Assembly: GCA_032718865.1 (NCBI GenBank)
Contig: JALUTQ010000041.1
Location: forward strand, 1,302,001-1,366,000
Reading direction: 5' to 3'
DNA from: Tilletia caries
Taxonomy: Eukaryota > Basidiomycota > Exobasidiomycetes > Tilletiales > Tilletiaceae
DNA length: 64,000 bases
The notes beneath the pieces are model-generated. The model saw only the letters and a program-made list of their open reading frames with translations. It was not told the origin of the DNA and ran no database searches. Each line of letters begins with the position of its first letter. Positions within the stretch are counted from its first letter, which is position 1. This document shows positions 31,309 through 42,882 of the stretch, in pieces. The position numbers and the translations under genes were made by a program.

Positions 31309-33678
31309 GGCATGGGCGCCGGAGATGCCATCTGTGCAGAACTCCCCAACCTATTTTTGTTCCACATTTGCACAATATCAGACTGTATTTAGGCTACCCT
31401 TTCCAGCAACAACGTCCATACTCTCCTTGAACCTTGAGCTAATGAGTGCTGGTCTCCGCCTCTCTCCTTGCAAGTGCGAATAGCTCAACCAGTGTTGAAG
31501 ACGTATACTGCGACAGTATATACAGATGTGCTTCAGCATGGATCACCTTCTCTGTATCCACATATTTCAAGACCTGGCCCGCTTCCAGTTGTTCGCGTCT
31601 CGCAAGCCTGCAAGGGGCCAAAGAAAGATAAGATCAGTTCCGGGCGAGTGAAAAGGGAAAGGCCTCGGGATACTTACGCCCGTATCCCACTACTTATAGT
31701 AGTGTCGATGCCTGCATCTTGGGATGACTGATGATGTTGACCCTCTTAAAGTATTCGTCCTCGATCGAGACGGTAGTACCGTATCTCCCACCTTGCTGAC
31801 TTGGTGCGCGATACATGGCAGGCTGTCGCCGGCGTCAACATGAGCAATCCGGTGCACGACGCCATAAAGACCATCGTCATCCTGATCTCCGACTTTTACC
31901 ATCTTACCAACCATCCCGGCGACGTCGACCATCACAGAGGCAAATCGACCTACGGAGGCCGAGGTGTTGGGAATACGGAACTCCCTGGCTCTGAGAAGAT
32001 CGCTGCGTCGGCAAAATCCGGCAACGTTTTGAACATCTGCCCCTTTGGGGACTGGGTCTGCCAGGATTCAAACGATGCTGGACAGTGAAGCCTCGCTCGC
32101 CCTCCCTCCCTACAAACGCCTCCCCCATCGCCGCTCACCATATCTTTTCTCTCTCCCCATTCTCTAGTCTCCCTCTCGCTGTTCTCCTTGCCACCATCTC
32201 ACCTGCCCTTGCTGCTTGCTGACCGACCGGCCCTTTCCGTCCTCTTTGTTCTCCACATACAGATTGCTCCGGACCACTTCCCCCCCCCCCTTCCCGCCTC
32301 ATCAACCATGTGCGCAAACTTGTGACAGACAGTAAATTGTCCAGGACTTTCCTACCTTCCTTCCTGCCTGCCGTTGCTGACGCCCTCATACCACTTGCTC
32401 CGCTGTCGCACCTTCTCCCTCAGTGAATCCCGATCCTCAACTCGGGCTCTTCACACACACGCCGTCCTGAGGAGGCACCCCAACCTTCTTAGACCACCCT
32501 CACAGGTGAGCTCAATGGAGGTGCCGCAGTATTGATGACCATACTAACGTTGCTCTCTTTCAATTGCGACGTTTCACAGGACTACAGGGCCGGCCTGCTT
32601 CGCGCACGTTCGCCCTCGTCCGATGAGTGAGTGTTCTCGAGGATCTATTCGTCATCAAGCGTGATCAATCCCAGCACTGACCAAATACTACTCTCCACTT
32701 GTATCCACAGACATCGACCATCCTTTCAGGATACTGCTCGTCGTGTGCGCGATTCCGCGTGTTCACGAGGGGAATTCGGTATTCTTCTGCTACGTGCAGT
32801 CGTCCAGCGGACGAGTCTCCGGACTCCGAAGCGAGACATCAATGGCCTTATAGCCAGGATTCATCGAGGAGGAACCTCGAGATACACCCCGGGTACAAAT
32901 CTTCGCTGAAGTACAGGATGTGGGCGTCAAGTTTTCCACCCAGAAACTTGGGGGCCAGGCCTGCAAGGGAGGGATAGAACAGGATGCGTTAAACAGGGCC
33001 AGGACGCACTATTGCGGTGCTCCGATAACTGCACGGAGAGCTGCAACTGCGGTGCTTGGTTTAGGAATGCATTTTACAGCTGCTATGCAAGCTGTCATTA
33101 GTCGGGCAAGACACCATACGCTCGCCATCCATCGTTCCTCGCACTTTAAAATCAATCATCGTCATCATCTCAATTCGTCACCGCATTGTGACGAGGAAGC
33201 GGGTGTGGGAAAGAGTAAAGACACGCCCCATGGCCTTGTATGACTTTGCACCAGTTGCTCGACGCTCGACTGCTCCTTTGCTTTCCCAGTTTCCCAGTTA
33301 TCTCTCCATTTTTCCCCTACACATATATACTTATGTATTTCCCGCTAGGCTCTAGATCCATATCTCTTCTGTACGAGAAGCGCCTCTTCCTGGTAGAAAT
33401 GGCATCGACCGCGGCTGAGTATTAACGAAGGTTGAAACTTGCATGATTGTCTATTTCTGAAAGGCCCGAACGGAAACTACCGATGCACGCGCATGATACG
33501 TAGTCATGCTCATAGCGAAGACGTCGTCAGTGATGTCCATTTTGTTGCCGGTCCAATTCTGCTTGCCGGGCCAATGCTGCTTGGCGGGCCAATCGTTCCT
33601 GCGCGGTTCTCTGATCGATCATCGCCCCGACGTTTATGATAGCCGATTTGAGATGGTCTGCTGAGGCCACCAGCTGAT
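31309..33678. other. Gene-poor interval
   Basis: 2.4 kb downstream of the 7TM gene. The only long frame is an 81-codon one on the minus strand (31935-31690; KVGDQDDDGLYGVVHRIAHVDAGDS), which has protein-like composition but no start or family I can support. 32,100-32,500 is CT-rich like a 5' leader. No confident gene. Confidence 0.5.
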
Positions 33679-34051
33679 CTACGTAGACCTTCTCGGCACT
33701 CGACAGCTCTGAATATCGGTCAAGTCCTGCGCGCTGCGCCTCGGCCACAATACGTGCCCAATTGTAGCGGTGGACCGCTATACTCCGCAGATCCCAGAGA
33801 CAAGTGTTGCAGATCAGCACATACCTCGTATGCCCCGCGTTTCTGTGAGGGCTCTTTGCACGCCGCCCTCACTTTCAAGAACCACCAATTAGCAGTTTCG
33901 CTGTTGAGAGGGAGCAGATCGGCGACGAGAATGTCAAGTAAGTCTTTACGCCTCGAAAAAGGAAGCATTGCAACTTGCAGACTCACCCCTGGCAGCTGAC
34001 AGTTCCAAAGGCAGAGAGTGTGCCGAGGACCAGGAGGATGTTGAACTTCAT
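33679..34051 (-). CDS. Possible small secreted protein
   Basis: Inferred exons 34051-33987, 33900-33825 and 33726-33679 give a 62-residue product. The first 21 residues (MKFNILLVLGTLSAFGTVSCQ) are a textbook signal peptide. The first intron is GTGAGT...CAG and the second GTATGT...CAG. The mature part is short and basic with two Cys. Small, secreted, cysteine-containing proteins in transposon-rich regions of fungi are often effector candidates, but there is no family evidence here. The third exon is uncertain: another frame over 33.8-33.5 kb is longer (AEKVYVDQLVASADHLK...DQRTAQERLARQ) and could be the true 3' part with different splicing. Confidence 0.38.
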
Positions 34052-34362
34052 GTTGATTGGTTGGCCAGGTCTTGAAGGGGGAACAGGTGCGATGTGAGGT
34101 ATGAAGGTGTGGGGGTGTGGAAGTCTGGAGGATCCATGTCCAGTGCATATTATTTGTACGTGGACCGCCCATTCAACAGAGTGTATATGAGACATGATAC
34201 AGGTCCCTCAAATGAGATGTTACCACTGCCGTCGCGCGCCGCGGCACCGAAAAGTTCTCTCCTTCATCAGGAAGTCGGAAGAAATTTGCAGGAGCTCGAC
34301 CAGCCCCACCTCGTCCTGACTGCTGATGACCTTGAAGCCTTTGGAATCTTGACTTCAAAGAT

Positions 34363-34722
34363 CTACCGCTTGCAAAATTCTGGTTGGGGGCGGATGCTAC
34401 CTGAATTCGCCGAACGGCCTTTACAGGGAGAAGGAGTGCAGAACAGGCGACGTCCGACGAGGTAATCAAGGGCACGCTCCGCTGCGGATATGCGATGAGT
34501 TTCATTGTGTCGACGGTCGAGCACGAACCGAACCTGAATTTGAACAGCCTCGCTGCGTCTGCTTGCCGGGCCAATGCTACTTGCCGGGCCAATGCTTACT
34601 TGCCGGGCCAATCGTTCCTGTGCGGTTCTCTGATCGAGGATCTCCCTGACGTTTCGTAGCTGTGCATGTATGCTGTCAGCTGCATCTGTTGCTGAAGGGC
34701 TGCTTCCTGAACATGTCAGCAC
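34363..34722 (-). other. Diverged duplicate carrying the QERLARQ repeat
   Basis: Encodes SIHAQLRNVREILDQRTAQERLARQ, matching the block DQRTAQERLARQAALARQAE at about 33.60-33.53 kb. The DNA also shares the short tandem motif TTGCCGGGCCAAT. The two loci look like an old local duplication about 1 kb apart. A reading frame exists, but no start or signal peptide is visible for this copy. Confidence 0.35.
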
Positions 34723-35832
34723 TCACACTGTAGATGATCCAGAATATCTGCGTGAGAGGCAAGAGGTAATGGTCCCCCTAGTCCTCCTGCGCGAGCTTGG
34801 AGCTGCAGGTAACGAAGCAAAGTGTGAGCTTGTCCAATCGAAGGTATCCAAACATCTCGCGAATCAATCTCATACTCTCACACTGTACGGCTGAGAAAGA
34901 TCCAGGCAGGAACGGTAGCCCGGTATGGGTAGACGCGAAGAGTCGGAAGATGCGGTGAGAAGAAGAAGGAGGGGAAGCAGAAGGAGGAGGCAGCGAGGTT
35001 GAATCATTTTCTTGTGAAATCGATGTGAGGGGGCGTGTCAGTAGGATGCGCAGCGCGACAGGCTGAGGAAGAGTGTGTGAAGTTTGGGTGGTAAAGGGCG
35101 GGAAAGATACGATCAGTAAAAGTGGCACACCTTTATATTACCCTTCACAGTCCAGGTGGCTGCGGTTGAGGCCAGAAGACTTGTGGTTCTTCGTGTGTTG
35201 TGTTGCGGCTGTGACGGTGAGAGTCGGCTATACGGACTGAAGCTGAAGTCGGGGCGTGTAACATATGTACCCTCGGGGCGTACCTCGGGGCTTGTACGGA
35301 CGCGGGAGAACCGTGCTTTGTTGATCTCAAATCAGCATATACACCTCGTACATATCATTTGCTCTGACGCTTGTTCGCTACTCACTTGTCATCCCGATCC
35401 TCTGATTCGATGGATACCCATAATAGCTGATCGCCTTCTGTCGTAAGCTACACTGGAACGTTGAGTCTGGGAATAACTTCCAGAGAAAAGAATCAGAGCA
35501 AGAATGTTCATGCTGGAGCGCAAAGTGAGATTTCAGAGGCCACCGGAGGCGGGAGAAAGAAGATCCTGATAATTGGATGGGATGGGGAAAGGCTTTAATC
35601 GGTTTACGGACGATGTCGCGACATCGAAGAAGAGTCGACACAGCCACGATAAGCAGCTGCGACGCCTTACGGCTATGTTTGGTCGAAGGAAGCGAGATTG
35701 TGGTGATGGCATGAGTGAGCAAAGCTCGTAACTGGAACTGGAGAACGTAATCAAAGAGGAGAGAGGAGTCGTGAGGAACGTCGTGGAGAATGTTGGAGGC
35801 CGAGAGTAGTAGAAGGAGGCTGGAGATACCGC

Positions 35833-36108
35833 TTAAGCCCAGCTCTTGAGCTCAGCAACAATTCCGCCGAGTAGCGGTCGCTCTCGGGGGTCGTAGGAGC
35901 AGCAACATTGAACCAAGTCGGCGAACGCCTTTGGAATGCGCGACTCCCAATCCTTGTGGTCGCCGAGTCGATGCGCATCCGGGCCTGTGCTGTGAATGTG
36001 TTCCAGCAGGAAGGCTTCCAGCCAAGGGAAGTAGACTGGGCACTGCACCATTCCGGACAGAGTGTGTCCTACGTTGAAGACCTCGAAACGTTCAGGAGCC
36101 TCCGCCAT
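35833..36108 (-). pseudogene. Protein-kinase C-lobe fragment
   Basis: A 91-codon frame (MAEAPERFEVFNVGHTL...) ends PKAFADLVQCCCSYDPRERPLLGGIVAELKSW, which resembles the last helices of a protein kinase domain (the xCCxxDPxxRP region). No N-lobe, HRD or DFG is present. It is cut off by the LTR that begins 18 bp upstream (36126), so it is a remnant or the last exon of a gene disrupted by that LTR. Confidence 0.45.
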
Positions 36109-36125
36109 GTTGGCCCAATCCGTCC

Positions 36126-36573
36126 TGTAACACGGTCACTTCAGGACTCACTTCGGTACTCACTTCGGCCTTAGCACGGACCTCCACTCCGGAATTAGTT
36201 CTCGGCCGTCGGCTCTAAAATCTTAACTCCTGATCACGCCATCGACGCCACCTCCACCTCGGCTTTCGGCCGTCCCAACATCACGCCACTTTCACTATCT
36301 GATCTCTTGGCTTCGGCATTCTCTCTCTTGGCTCTCCTCGTGCCCACGTTCCCTCTTTCTCCGCCTCCGCTTTCTCTCTCCACTCCTTCTCTCCTCTTCC
36401 TCGCTAACTTCACCCTCGAAGGTATATAAGCAGCCCCATTCTCTGCCAGATCCTGTATCTAGCTCTTTACCCTTCACCACCAGTTCCTCACCCAATCTAC
36501 TCTATCCACATCTCCTTTCCCAACATTCATGAGCCTTGCCCTTCACTTCTTGCCCTGATCCACCCCCGTCACA
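36126..36573 (+). repeat. Probable LTR of a Gypsy fragment (Gypsy-3)
   Basis: Begins TGTAACACGG and ends CCCGTCACA. It contains a TATA box (TATATAAG near 36423). It is followed after 2 nt by TGGTAGCTCCGC (36576), which fits a primer binding site, and then by a gag gene on the same strand. No second copy is in the window, so the ends rest on terminal motifs and context. Confidence 0.55.
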
Positions 36574-36698
36574 CTTGGTAGCTCCGCATAAGTCCAAGCC
36601 CTCAAGACCCCGCCGCCATGATTTTTCCTCGTTTCCTCCGGTACCTCTTCACTCCCTTCCAAATCTTCGTCCTTCCCCAAGAAGGCGGATCTTCCGGT

Positions 36699-37340
36699 AT
36701 GGCTTCGGCCTCGAACAACTCCTCGGCTCAGACTATCTACGACGCAGCTTCTCCTGAAGCTCAAGCTCTCTTCGACTCCCTCAAGGCTCAGCTCGACCTG
36801 GCTCGCGCCGCAGCTGATCAGACACCGGTACTCAACGTCAAGGCTCCCAAGCTCCCTGACCCCCGGACATTCGACGGTGGCCGCAACACTCGTGCTCTCT
36901 CGAACTACCTCTACGACGTCAAGCAACACTTCAAGGTCGACCCTAGCAAGTATTCCACGGAAGTCCTCAGGATCATCTTCGCTGCCTCTTTCCTCAAGGA
37001 CACGGCTCGTACCTGGTATCAAACCTTGGACGAATCTCCCACCGGTCCTCCCTGGTCCACCTTCATCGAGTTTCAGGACGAACTCAACGCCAACTTCTCC
37101 GAGATCGATCCCCTCGAACACTGGCTCGTCAAGTGGGATTCCCTTCAGCAAAAGTCTTCCGTCTCCGCCTACCTCTCCGACTTCACGGCAATCGCAAGTC
37201 ATCTTGACCTTACCGACCAGATCAAGGTTCATCACTTCAAGCGTGGTCTCAAGAATGACGTCCTCGACCAGCTTGCCCTCCTTCCCCAGCCTTCGGACTT
37301 CGATGGTCTCGTCAAGCTTGCCAATCAGATCGATGCTTGA
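36699..37340 (+). pseudogene. Gypsy-3 gag, N-terminal part
   Basis: Retrotransposon gag core: VKAPKLPDPRTFDGGRNT, then FAASFLKDTARTWYQ, WSTFIEFQDELNANF and HHFKRGLKNDVLDQLAL. The start is taken at MASASNNSS (36699), though the frame is open from 36618. After LVKLANQID the coding strand flips: what follows is protease sequence on the minus strand. Zinc knuckle, protease and pol are therefore missing in cis. Confidence 0.8.
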
Positions 37341-37344
37341 CAAG

Positions 37345-38085
37345 AGGATTGGGCGTAGATCGAAGCTTGAGAATCGTTCCAGTGGTCCAATCGATATCTG
37401 GATTGTGACGACTGAGCCAGGGTCGTCCAAGAATGACATCGGCGTGCTTGAGAGGCGCGACCGCGAGTTGGAGGGTTTCGGACCGAGTATCGGAGCCGAC
37501 AGAGAACTTGAGTTTCGAGTTGACTGAGGAGTCGACGTGGACGATCCGTCCATCGGCAAGCTCACACTCGACAGGATGTTGCAAGGGCTGGGTGGTCAAG
37601 GTGTTCTTCAGGATGAAGGACTGAGAGATGAGGTCGTCCGAGGCGCCACTGTCGATCAGGGCGGTGGCTCGACGGCCGGAAAGGGAAATTTGGATGAAGA
37701 TGAGTTGAGTACCGAGGTCAGTACCGAAGTTGGAATCCGATTTGGAAGATTTTTTGCCGGATACCGAAGTCGATACCGATGTTGCAGAAACCATTGTAGA
37801 CGAGATCAAAACCGGGCTGGAGGTTACCGAGGATGTGCTTGATGAATGCCGGGCGTCACCAAGCACACTCAGTTTCCCGAGCTGCGACTGTTCTTGACGG
37901 GGCAGGCGTTGGCGATGTGATTCGCACCACCACAGTACAAGCAGAGGTTGTTGTCACGGCGGCGTTGCTTTTCGGCTTCCGTGAGCGGACCACGACGTTG
38001 AATAGCGTCGATCTGCATTGGGACGGGACCGGAGGCGATGGGCTTGACTTCGACGGGGGTTCCTTTACGAGGAAAAACGCGGCCA
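37345..38085 (-). pseudogene. Inverted Gypsy gag zinc knuckle and protease
   Basis: On the minus strand a frame gives the zinc knuckle LCLYCGGANHIANAC (CX2CX4HX4C, near 37.93 kb). A second frame (37866-37345) gives an aspartic protease with ALIDSGASDDLIS and ADVILGRPWLSRHNPDIDW. These belong after the gag piece at 36699-37340 but lie in opposite orientation, meeting it near 37.34 kb. Confidence 0.8.
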
Positions 38086-39110
38086 GCTGGCCGAAGATCC
38101 CGCCTTCCTCGGTTGATTCCTTGGTTTTCGAGTCCCAGCCGAAGAGATATTTGAAGACGGCCTGGATGTGGAAATGGAAGTAATCAGATGCCGCTACTGG
38201 ATCATCGGCTACACGAATCCCTCGTTCGTTCGACTTCGGAACGCTGGGCACTCGTAGCTCCAACTTTGTGCTCTGGTCTCCGTAGAAGATTTGGAATACG
38301 GGAGAGTGGATGGGGCTCGGATTCAGCGTCAAGAAGAGCTGAAAGATGCCGAATTCGCCGACGTAGCCTCTGATATCTCCTCGAGCTCGATTCATCATAG
38401 CCTTTGATCCGGGCACCTTGTTGGACACGAGTTCGCATTGTTTGAGTAAACCCATGATGGTCTTCTCCTTAGGGTCCAGATTTTTGAAGAGTAATCCCTT
38501 TGCTGAGCTTTTGAGTGATGAGTTTGACTGCGTCGAGATCCAAACTTTGCAAAGACGTAGACACCTGGTTGAAGTTGCGCGCCTTACAGACCAATCGGGT
38601 TCCCAGGTGAATTAGACGCCGTGATTTGATGTTGGCGACAATGAAGATGTACGACCAGTGTCGACGAAATCCTTCATCTGCCAGGTCGAGAAGATGCGAG
38701 GACTGCCGAGTGAAGGAGAGGGGGACGGATCGAGAAGATTCAAAGCCACCTGTTCCCCAAGGAAACAGGGTCGGATACATTCCAGGGAATAACCCTGGGT
38801 TTTTGTAGTCCTGTATGAATGTTGTGCCATGCCTGATAACAAGATCAGGACGTTCAGAGCCGGTTGCATTTGCCAACGCGGCGGCGCTCCTGTCTTGAGC
38901 GGAAATGGTTGTTCCATTGACGTCCAACATGCCGTGATGCTCGAGGAAGGTGCGCGGTTGCTCCAGTTCGGATTCGTCTTGTACCAGAGCCGGATGGAGC
39001 TCGATACCCGTCGTTTCTGTCTCGAAGAGAGCTCGGACTCTGTCGTTCTCCGTGAACAAGACGTTGCGCATCAAAAGTTCGGGAACATCGTCGTCGCGGA
39101 GCTGGATACG
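38085..39110 (-). pseudogene. Helitron Rep/helicase N-terminal fragment
   Basis: Matches the Helitron-like N-terminal domain: LFPGMYPTLFPWGTGGFE, then DEGFRRHWSYIFIVANI, then after a frameshift near 38.46 kb YVGEFGIFQLFLTLNPSPIH and NPVAAS-type sequence up to GGIFG. The HUH replication motif and helicase are absent. The fragment ends where the inverted Gypsy knuckle begins (about 38.085 kb), so two unrelated elements are fused. Confidence 0.75.
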
Positions 39111-39634
39111 TCGATGCAAAAGGAATATGTCGCAGCACGGAAGGAGCTCGAAGAGGCACATACGCGACTTCAACAGGATTTTCAAGACGTGCAAGATCGA
39201 ACCCAACGGCGCATCGAGAACACGTATTCACAAAGACGGTCCGCACTTGAAGGATTACGAACACGCGCCACCGAAGACATGAACAAAGTAATCGAGCGTG
39301 TTGCGACTCAGCTTAAGGATCACAAGTCGACATACAGTACCTTTCAGCGAAAGAGATGCAGCGTCTCACATGATTTGACCGCAGGCCGGAAGCCACCCGG
39401 ATGCAACAGTCATCACAACCCGACGCAACATTATCGGCACTCCCGCCTACCTACGATCATGCGGTTCCACCACGGAACCTGGGCACGATTTTGAATTACG
39501 TACGAGCTGCAAATGGTGTAGATTCTTCGTCGTCGAACGTTCAAAGCACGGGTATCTCCGAAACGCAGCCAGCAGGTATGCCAGCCCCATCGAATTCGAC
39601 ACCATCCAGCGCGTTCGTAAACTCGCCAACATAA
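39090..39634 (+). pseudogene. Coiled-coil protein remnant
   Basis: A strongly heptad-like stretch (EYVAARKELEEAHTRLQQDF, then TQRRIENTYSQRRSALEGL) breaks at about 39.37 kb and continues in another frame as a Ser/Pro-rich tail ending at 39634. The start is lost at the Helitron junction. It is the 3' part of an unknown gene, similar in style to the coiled-coil section of the kinase gene at 42883. Confidence 0.45.
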
Positions 39635-39639
39635 TATAT

Positions 39640-40255
39640 ATATTTTCTTCTTTGTCTTGTTTTACACATCAATAAATTTAAGTGGAAGTAATATTTACTT
39701 GGACGTGATGCTTCCAGGAACTGCCGAATGATTGAAGAGGTAGCGTCGTATCTGTTGACTTAAAGTAGATGGCAATTGCCATCTTCCTGTTAGCCTTCTT
39801 GCGAGAGTCGGCAATCCTCTATAAGTCATATGACTTATACGAATAGATGGACATGCCAGCGGATAAATTGAAAAGATTGGGGACACGTATATGACACGTG
39901 AATGTCATCTGCATTATTATGTGGTGTGAATGTGTAGAGCGACGAACGTACCCATTTTTATTCCATGACACGCAGATGACAATCATGCGACAGTGCATAG
40001 ATATTGAGTTCATGTTGAGAAGGTGACAAAAGAGAGTGAAGAGACAGGACGTATCAAGATTACTGTGTGCGAATGGAGCGAAACTGGGAGAAAGGTATTC
40101 AGAAAGGCGGACAAAAGACAGGGGACAGGGGACAGGGAAGATACAGAGGACGACGTCGTGATGGTTGAGTGCTTGAAAGAGAGGAATAACAGGTGGCGGC
40201 CGGTCTTTGATCCACCAAGGCAGAAAGAGATTTGGGATGACAATTGTGTCACATC
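39640..40255. other. Intergenic, TGACACG motif cluster
   Basis: AT-rich spacer between two convergent units. 39890-39990 contains several ATGACACGY motifs in both orientations. No gene is seen. Confidence 0.5.
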
Positions 40256-41752
40256 TCAAGTTGAGGTTGCGTAACCCGGGTAGCCAGACTTGTACCGTTC
40301 CAGGAAGCCCAGTTGGAACCTCTTCACGTAGCAGAGGACTTCTGAGTTATAGTCGTCTTCGTACCAGAGACAATTGGCGATGTTGTGGATGAATTGGCGA
40401 CGAGCAAGCCCCACGGTACGAAAACGCTCCATAACCGGGCCGGGGCAATGGATTGTAACGCACAGCAGGCTGGGGAACGACCCGGGGTCGCATCGTCCAT
40501 GGAGGCCGATGGCATGTATGCTTCTGATGCGTAGATGACGAAGCCGTGGAGCCCGGATGTGGCGTAAGAGGTAGGCGTTGACGTCGCAGAGATCGAGTAC
40601 CAAATGAATGAGGTTGGGAATGATGCAAATGGGGAGGTCTTCGTTGGTCGACGTCCGCAGAAGTGCATCGTCGGCGAGAGAGATCTCCATGCGCTCTAAG
40701 TTGATGAGCGAGGCAAGCAGCCGTCGCGGCCAATCTCGGATAGGAGATGTCGTACCGGTGTCGACGTTGCGAATAGCAAAGCACACTGTCGTGCAGCTTT
40801 TGATCCGTCGAAGGAAAGGACCGCTGTTGACTGCACTTACTACAAGTCCAGGTGCACGGAGTACGAAACGTCGCATCTTGGCATAAACTTGGCCCGGTGA
40901 CGTTGTCTTCGCGAGGCGCAGAACCGGTTGAGTGTAGAAGTCCATTTCCAGTGGAGTGTCCGCTTCAATGACGACGTCGATCAAGTGGGGATTGAGGTTC
41001 AGAACCGTTTCGATCATGAGCATGATGTCCGACTGGGCCGTGATGCGCAAATGAAGGTGAGTGAGCTTGTTGAAGGGCCTAGCAACTCGGCTGAGTAGCA
41101 TGGAGCTGGAGATCCAAGCAGGAAAGTTCCACATGCTCCAATGATATGGATTGATGCTCATGGCCATGTCCGGAACGCGTGCATCGAGAATGATGGAGGT
41201 TGCGTGTTCTGCACCGGCTTTGTCGAACATGCGTGCTTGCATTCGCAGGTCGGGTGTGTCCGGCCAAGTAGAACCGCAATGGTGCTCCCAATATTTGCGG
41301 TGCACAAGAGACCGACATTCCTGACGAGGAATCCAACGGGTGGGTAGGCCGCGGACGATGATTTCGGTGGGAGGAAAAGCATGAAAGTTGTGAGAGAGCT
41401 GATGATGGACAGCAAAATGAAATGCTTTGTTGACTGAAATCAAAGTGCGGGCCGCGCAAAGGGAGGAGACGGATGATGACGAAGAAGTGGGTTGATTATT
41501 CGTGACTGCGGGAATAGACGATGCTGCTGAAGTACCTTCGTCATCGGTAGATGGTGTTTCCGGGCTATTGGTATTGTGCGGTGCGGTAGCGGAAGCTGAA
41601 TCGGCGCTCAGAGATGGCGAAGAAGGACTGTTGATGACGTGGCCAACAATGAGAGAAAGAAGCTCCGGGGGGGATTTTCTCGAAAGGCATTGGTAGACGA
41701 GTTGGTTGCAAGCTGAGTTATGGAGATTTGGCGGTGGAGATGTCTGTTCCAA
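40256..41752 (-). CDS. F-box-like protein
   Basis: Intact 498-codon frame. The N terminus has an F-box-like helix pair (PPELLSLIVGHVI, about residues 29-41; the SKP1-binding region of SCF ubiquitin ligases). A Ser/Thr-rich linker follows, then a long C-terminal region with irregular Leu-rich segments (FNKLTHLHLRI, IPNLIHLVLDLCDVNAYLL, APRLRHLRIRSI) as in basidiomycete F-box/LRR-like proteins. The likely role is substrate recognition for ubiquitination; the target is unknown. The gene is single-exon with no visible damage. Clusters of TGACACG-type motifs lie on both sides (39.9 and 42.7 kb). Confidence 0.7.
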   Translation of the reverse strand: MEQTSPPPNLHNSACNQLVYQCLSRKSPPELLSLIVGHVINSPSSPSLSADSASATAPHNTNSPETPSTDDEGTSAASSIPAVTNNQPTSSSSSVSSLCAARTLISVNKAFHFAVHHQLSHNFHAFPPTEIIVRGLPTRWIPRQECRSLVHRKYWEHHCGSTWPDTPDLRMQARMFDKAGAEHATSIILDARVPDMAMSINPYHWSMWNFPAWISSSMLLSRVARPFNKLTHLHLRITAQSDIMLMIETVLNLNPHLIDVVIEADTPLEMDFYTQPVLRLAKTTSPGQVYAKMRRFVLRAPGLVVSAVNSGPFLRRIKSCTTVCFAIRNVDTGTTSPIRDWPRRLLASLINLERMEISLADDALLRTSTNEDLPICIIPNLIHLVLDLCDVNAYLLRHIRAPRLRHLRIRSIHAIGLHGRCDPGSFPSLLCVTIHCPGPVMERFRTVGLARRQFIHNIANCLWYEDDYNSEVLCYVKRFQLGFLERYKSGYPGYATST

Positions 41753-42882
41753 TCCTTCTACATGTGTGAACTACTCACCATTTATAGATCAGTGGGCTCC
41801 CTTATAGCAGTCACAAGGAGAAGGGCCAGAGTGTGTCGACCGGCTTCATCATCACTTGGACGTTGCAAACTGTACTCTTCTGTACAGAGGCGGCCCCGTT
41901 TGTTGTATGGAGCGTATCGAGTATGGAGCTAGAAGATCTTGCTTGATGTATGAAGAGCATCGAGTTAGTTGATTCTTCTCAATGTATGGAGAGCATCGAG
42001 TTAGTCGATTTCATTTGAAGAGCATCGAGGGAGAGCATCGAGTTAGCCGATTTCATTTGGAGAGCATCGAGGGAGAGCATCGAGTTAGCCGATCTCATAT
42101 GGAGAAGCATCGAGGTAGTCAATTTCATTTGGAGACTCGAGGTAATCGATTTGATTTGATGTACAGAGAAGAGAGCACCGAGTCAGTATGTCTGTATTCT
42201 AGTCTCTAAATGCTATATTCGAGGGTAGTATCGAGCATCGAATTGGTCATGAACTGGATTACAACTACCAAGTTGGAGTACTGGAGTATGGATGGCACGG
42301 ACCTGGTGAAATTTACTGGAAGGCAGTCGAATGAGTTCTCAACTTGTATGTACATAATAGGCAGATGCCTCAAAACTCGAAAGCATCGAGTTGTCGCTGC
42401 TACAGCTTTGATGGAGGACAGAGCGTTGTTTAGCTTATCATTTACCATGGAGTTTTTTTGAAGCTGTAAATAAAGTGAATGAAAACGTTGCAGCAAGGGC
42501 CTCTGAAGCTCTGAAGGTACTTCTCATATTTGAATGCCTTCCGATGTGTATTGATACATTTACCAAGGCAGAGGGCTTTAACTGGAGAAAAGATTGTATC
42601 CGTGAAGCCAGGTGTCATTCACAACAAAAGCGAGTGTCATGCTTTCTCCATCGATCTTGCCACCAATGTTTTGTAGATGACGTTGTTGATGTTACTGCAT
42701 GTCATGCAGATTTACGTAACTGAAGAGCATGTTTGCATAGCATGTCAAGCAGGAACTGTGCACGTGATGTCCACATCATTCGTAAGCTGTCTGTTCCGGA
42801 CTTTGATTTCCAACTGGACGTCTTCCATCACTTTCCAACGTCGACATAGGTGAAAGAACATCAATCATCATCCAACGTCAAC
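41753..42882. other. Intergenic with minisatellite and motif cluster
   Basis: Divergent interval between the F-box gene (-) and the kinase gene (+). It holds the minisatellite at 41.94-42.18 kb and a cluster of GCATGTCA/CACGTGATGTCCACAT motifs at 42.69-42.78 kb. No gene is recognised. Confidence 0.5.
41940..42182. repeat. GAGCATCGAG minisatellite
   Basis: Seven or so imperfect units built from AGAGCATCGAG, GTTAG and YCGATTTCATTTGG, about 20-40 bp each. Isolated further AGCATCGAG copies occur nearby (42230 and 42383). Confidence 0.8.

Noticed and set aside
31690..31935. 81-codon minus-strand frame as a gene
   Set aside because: Protein-like composition but no recognisable domain, start context or supporting exon structure.
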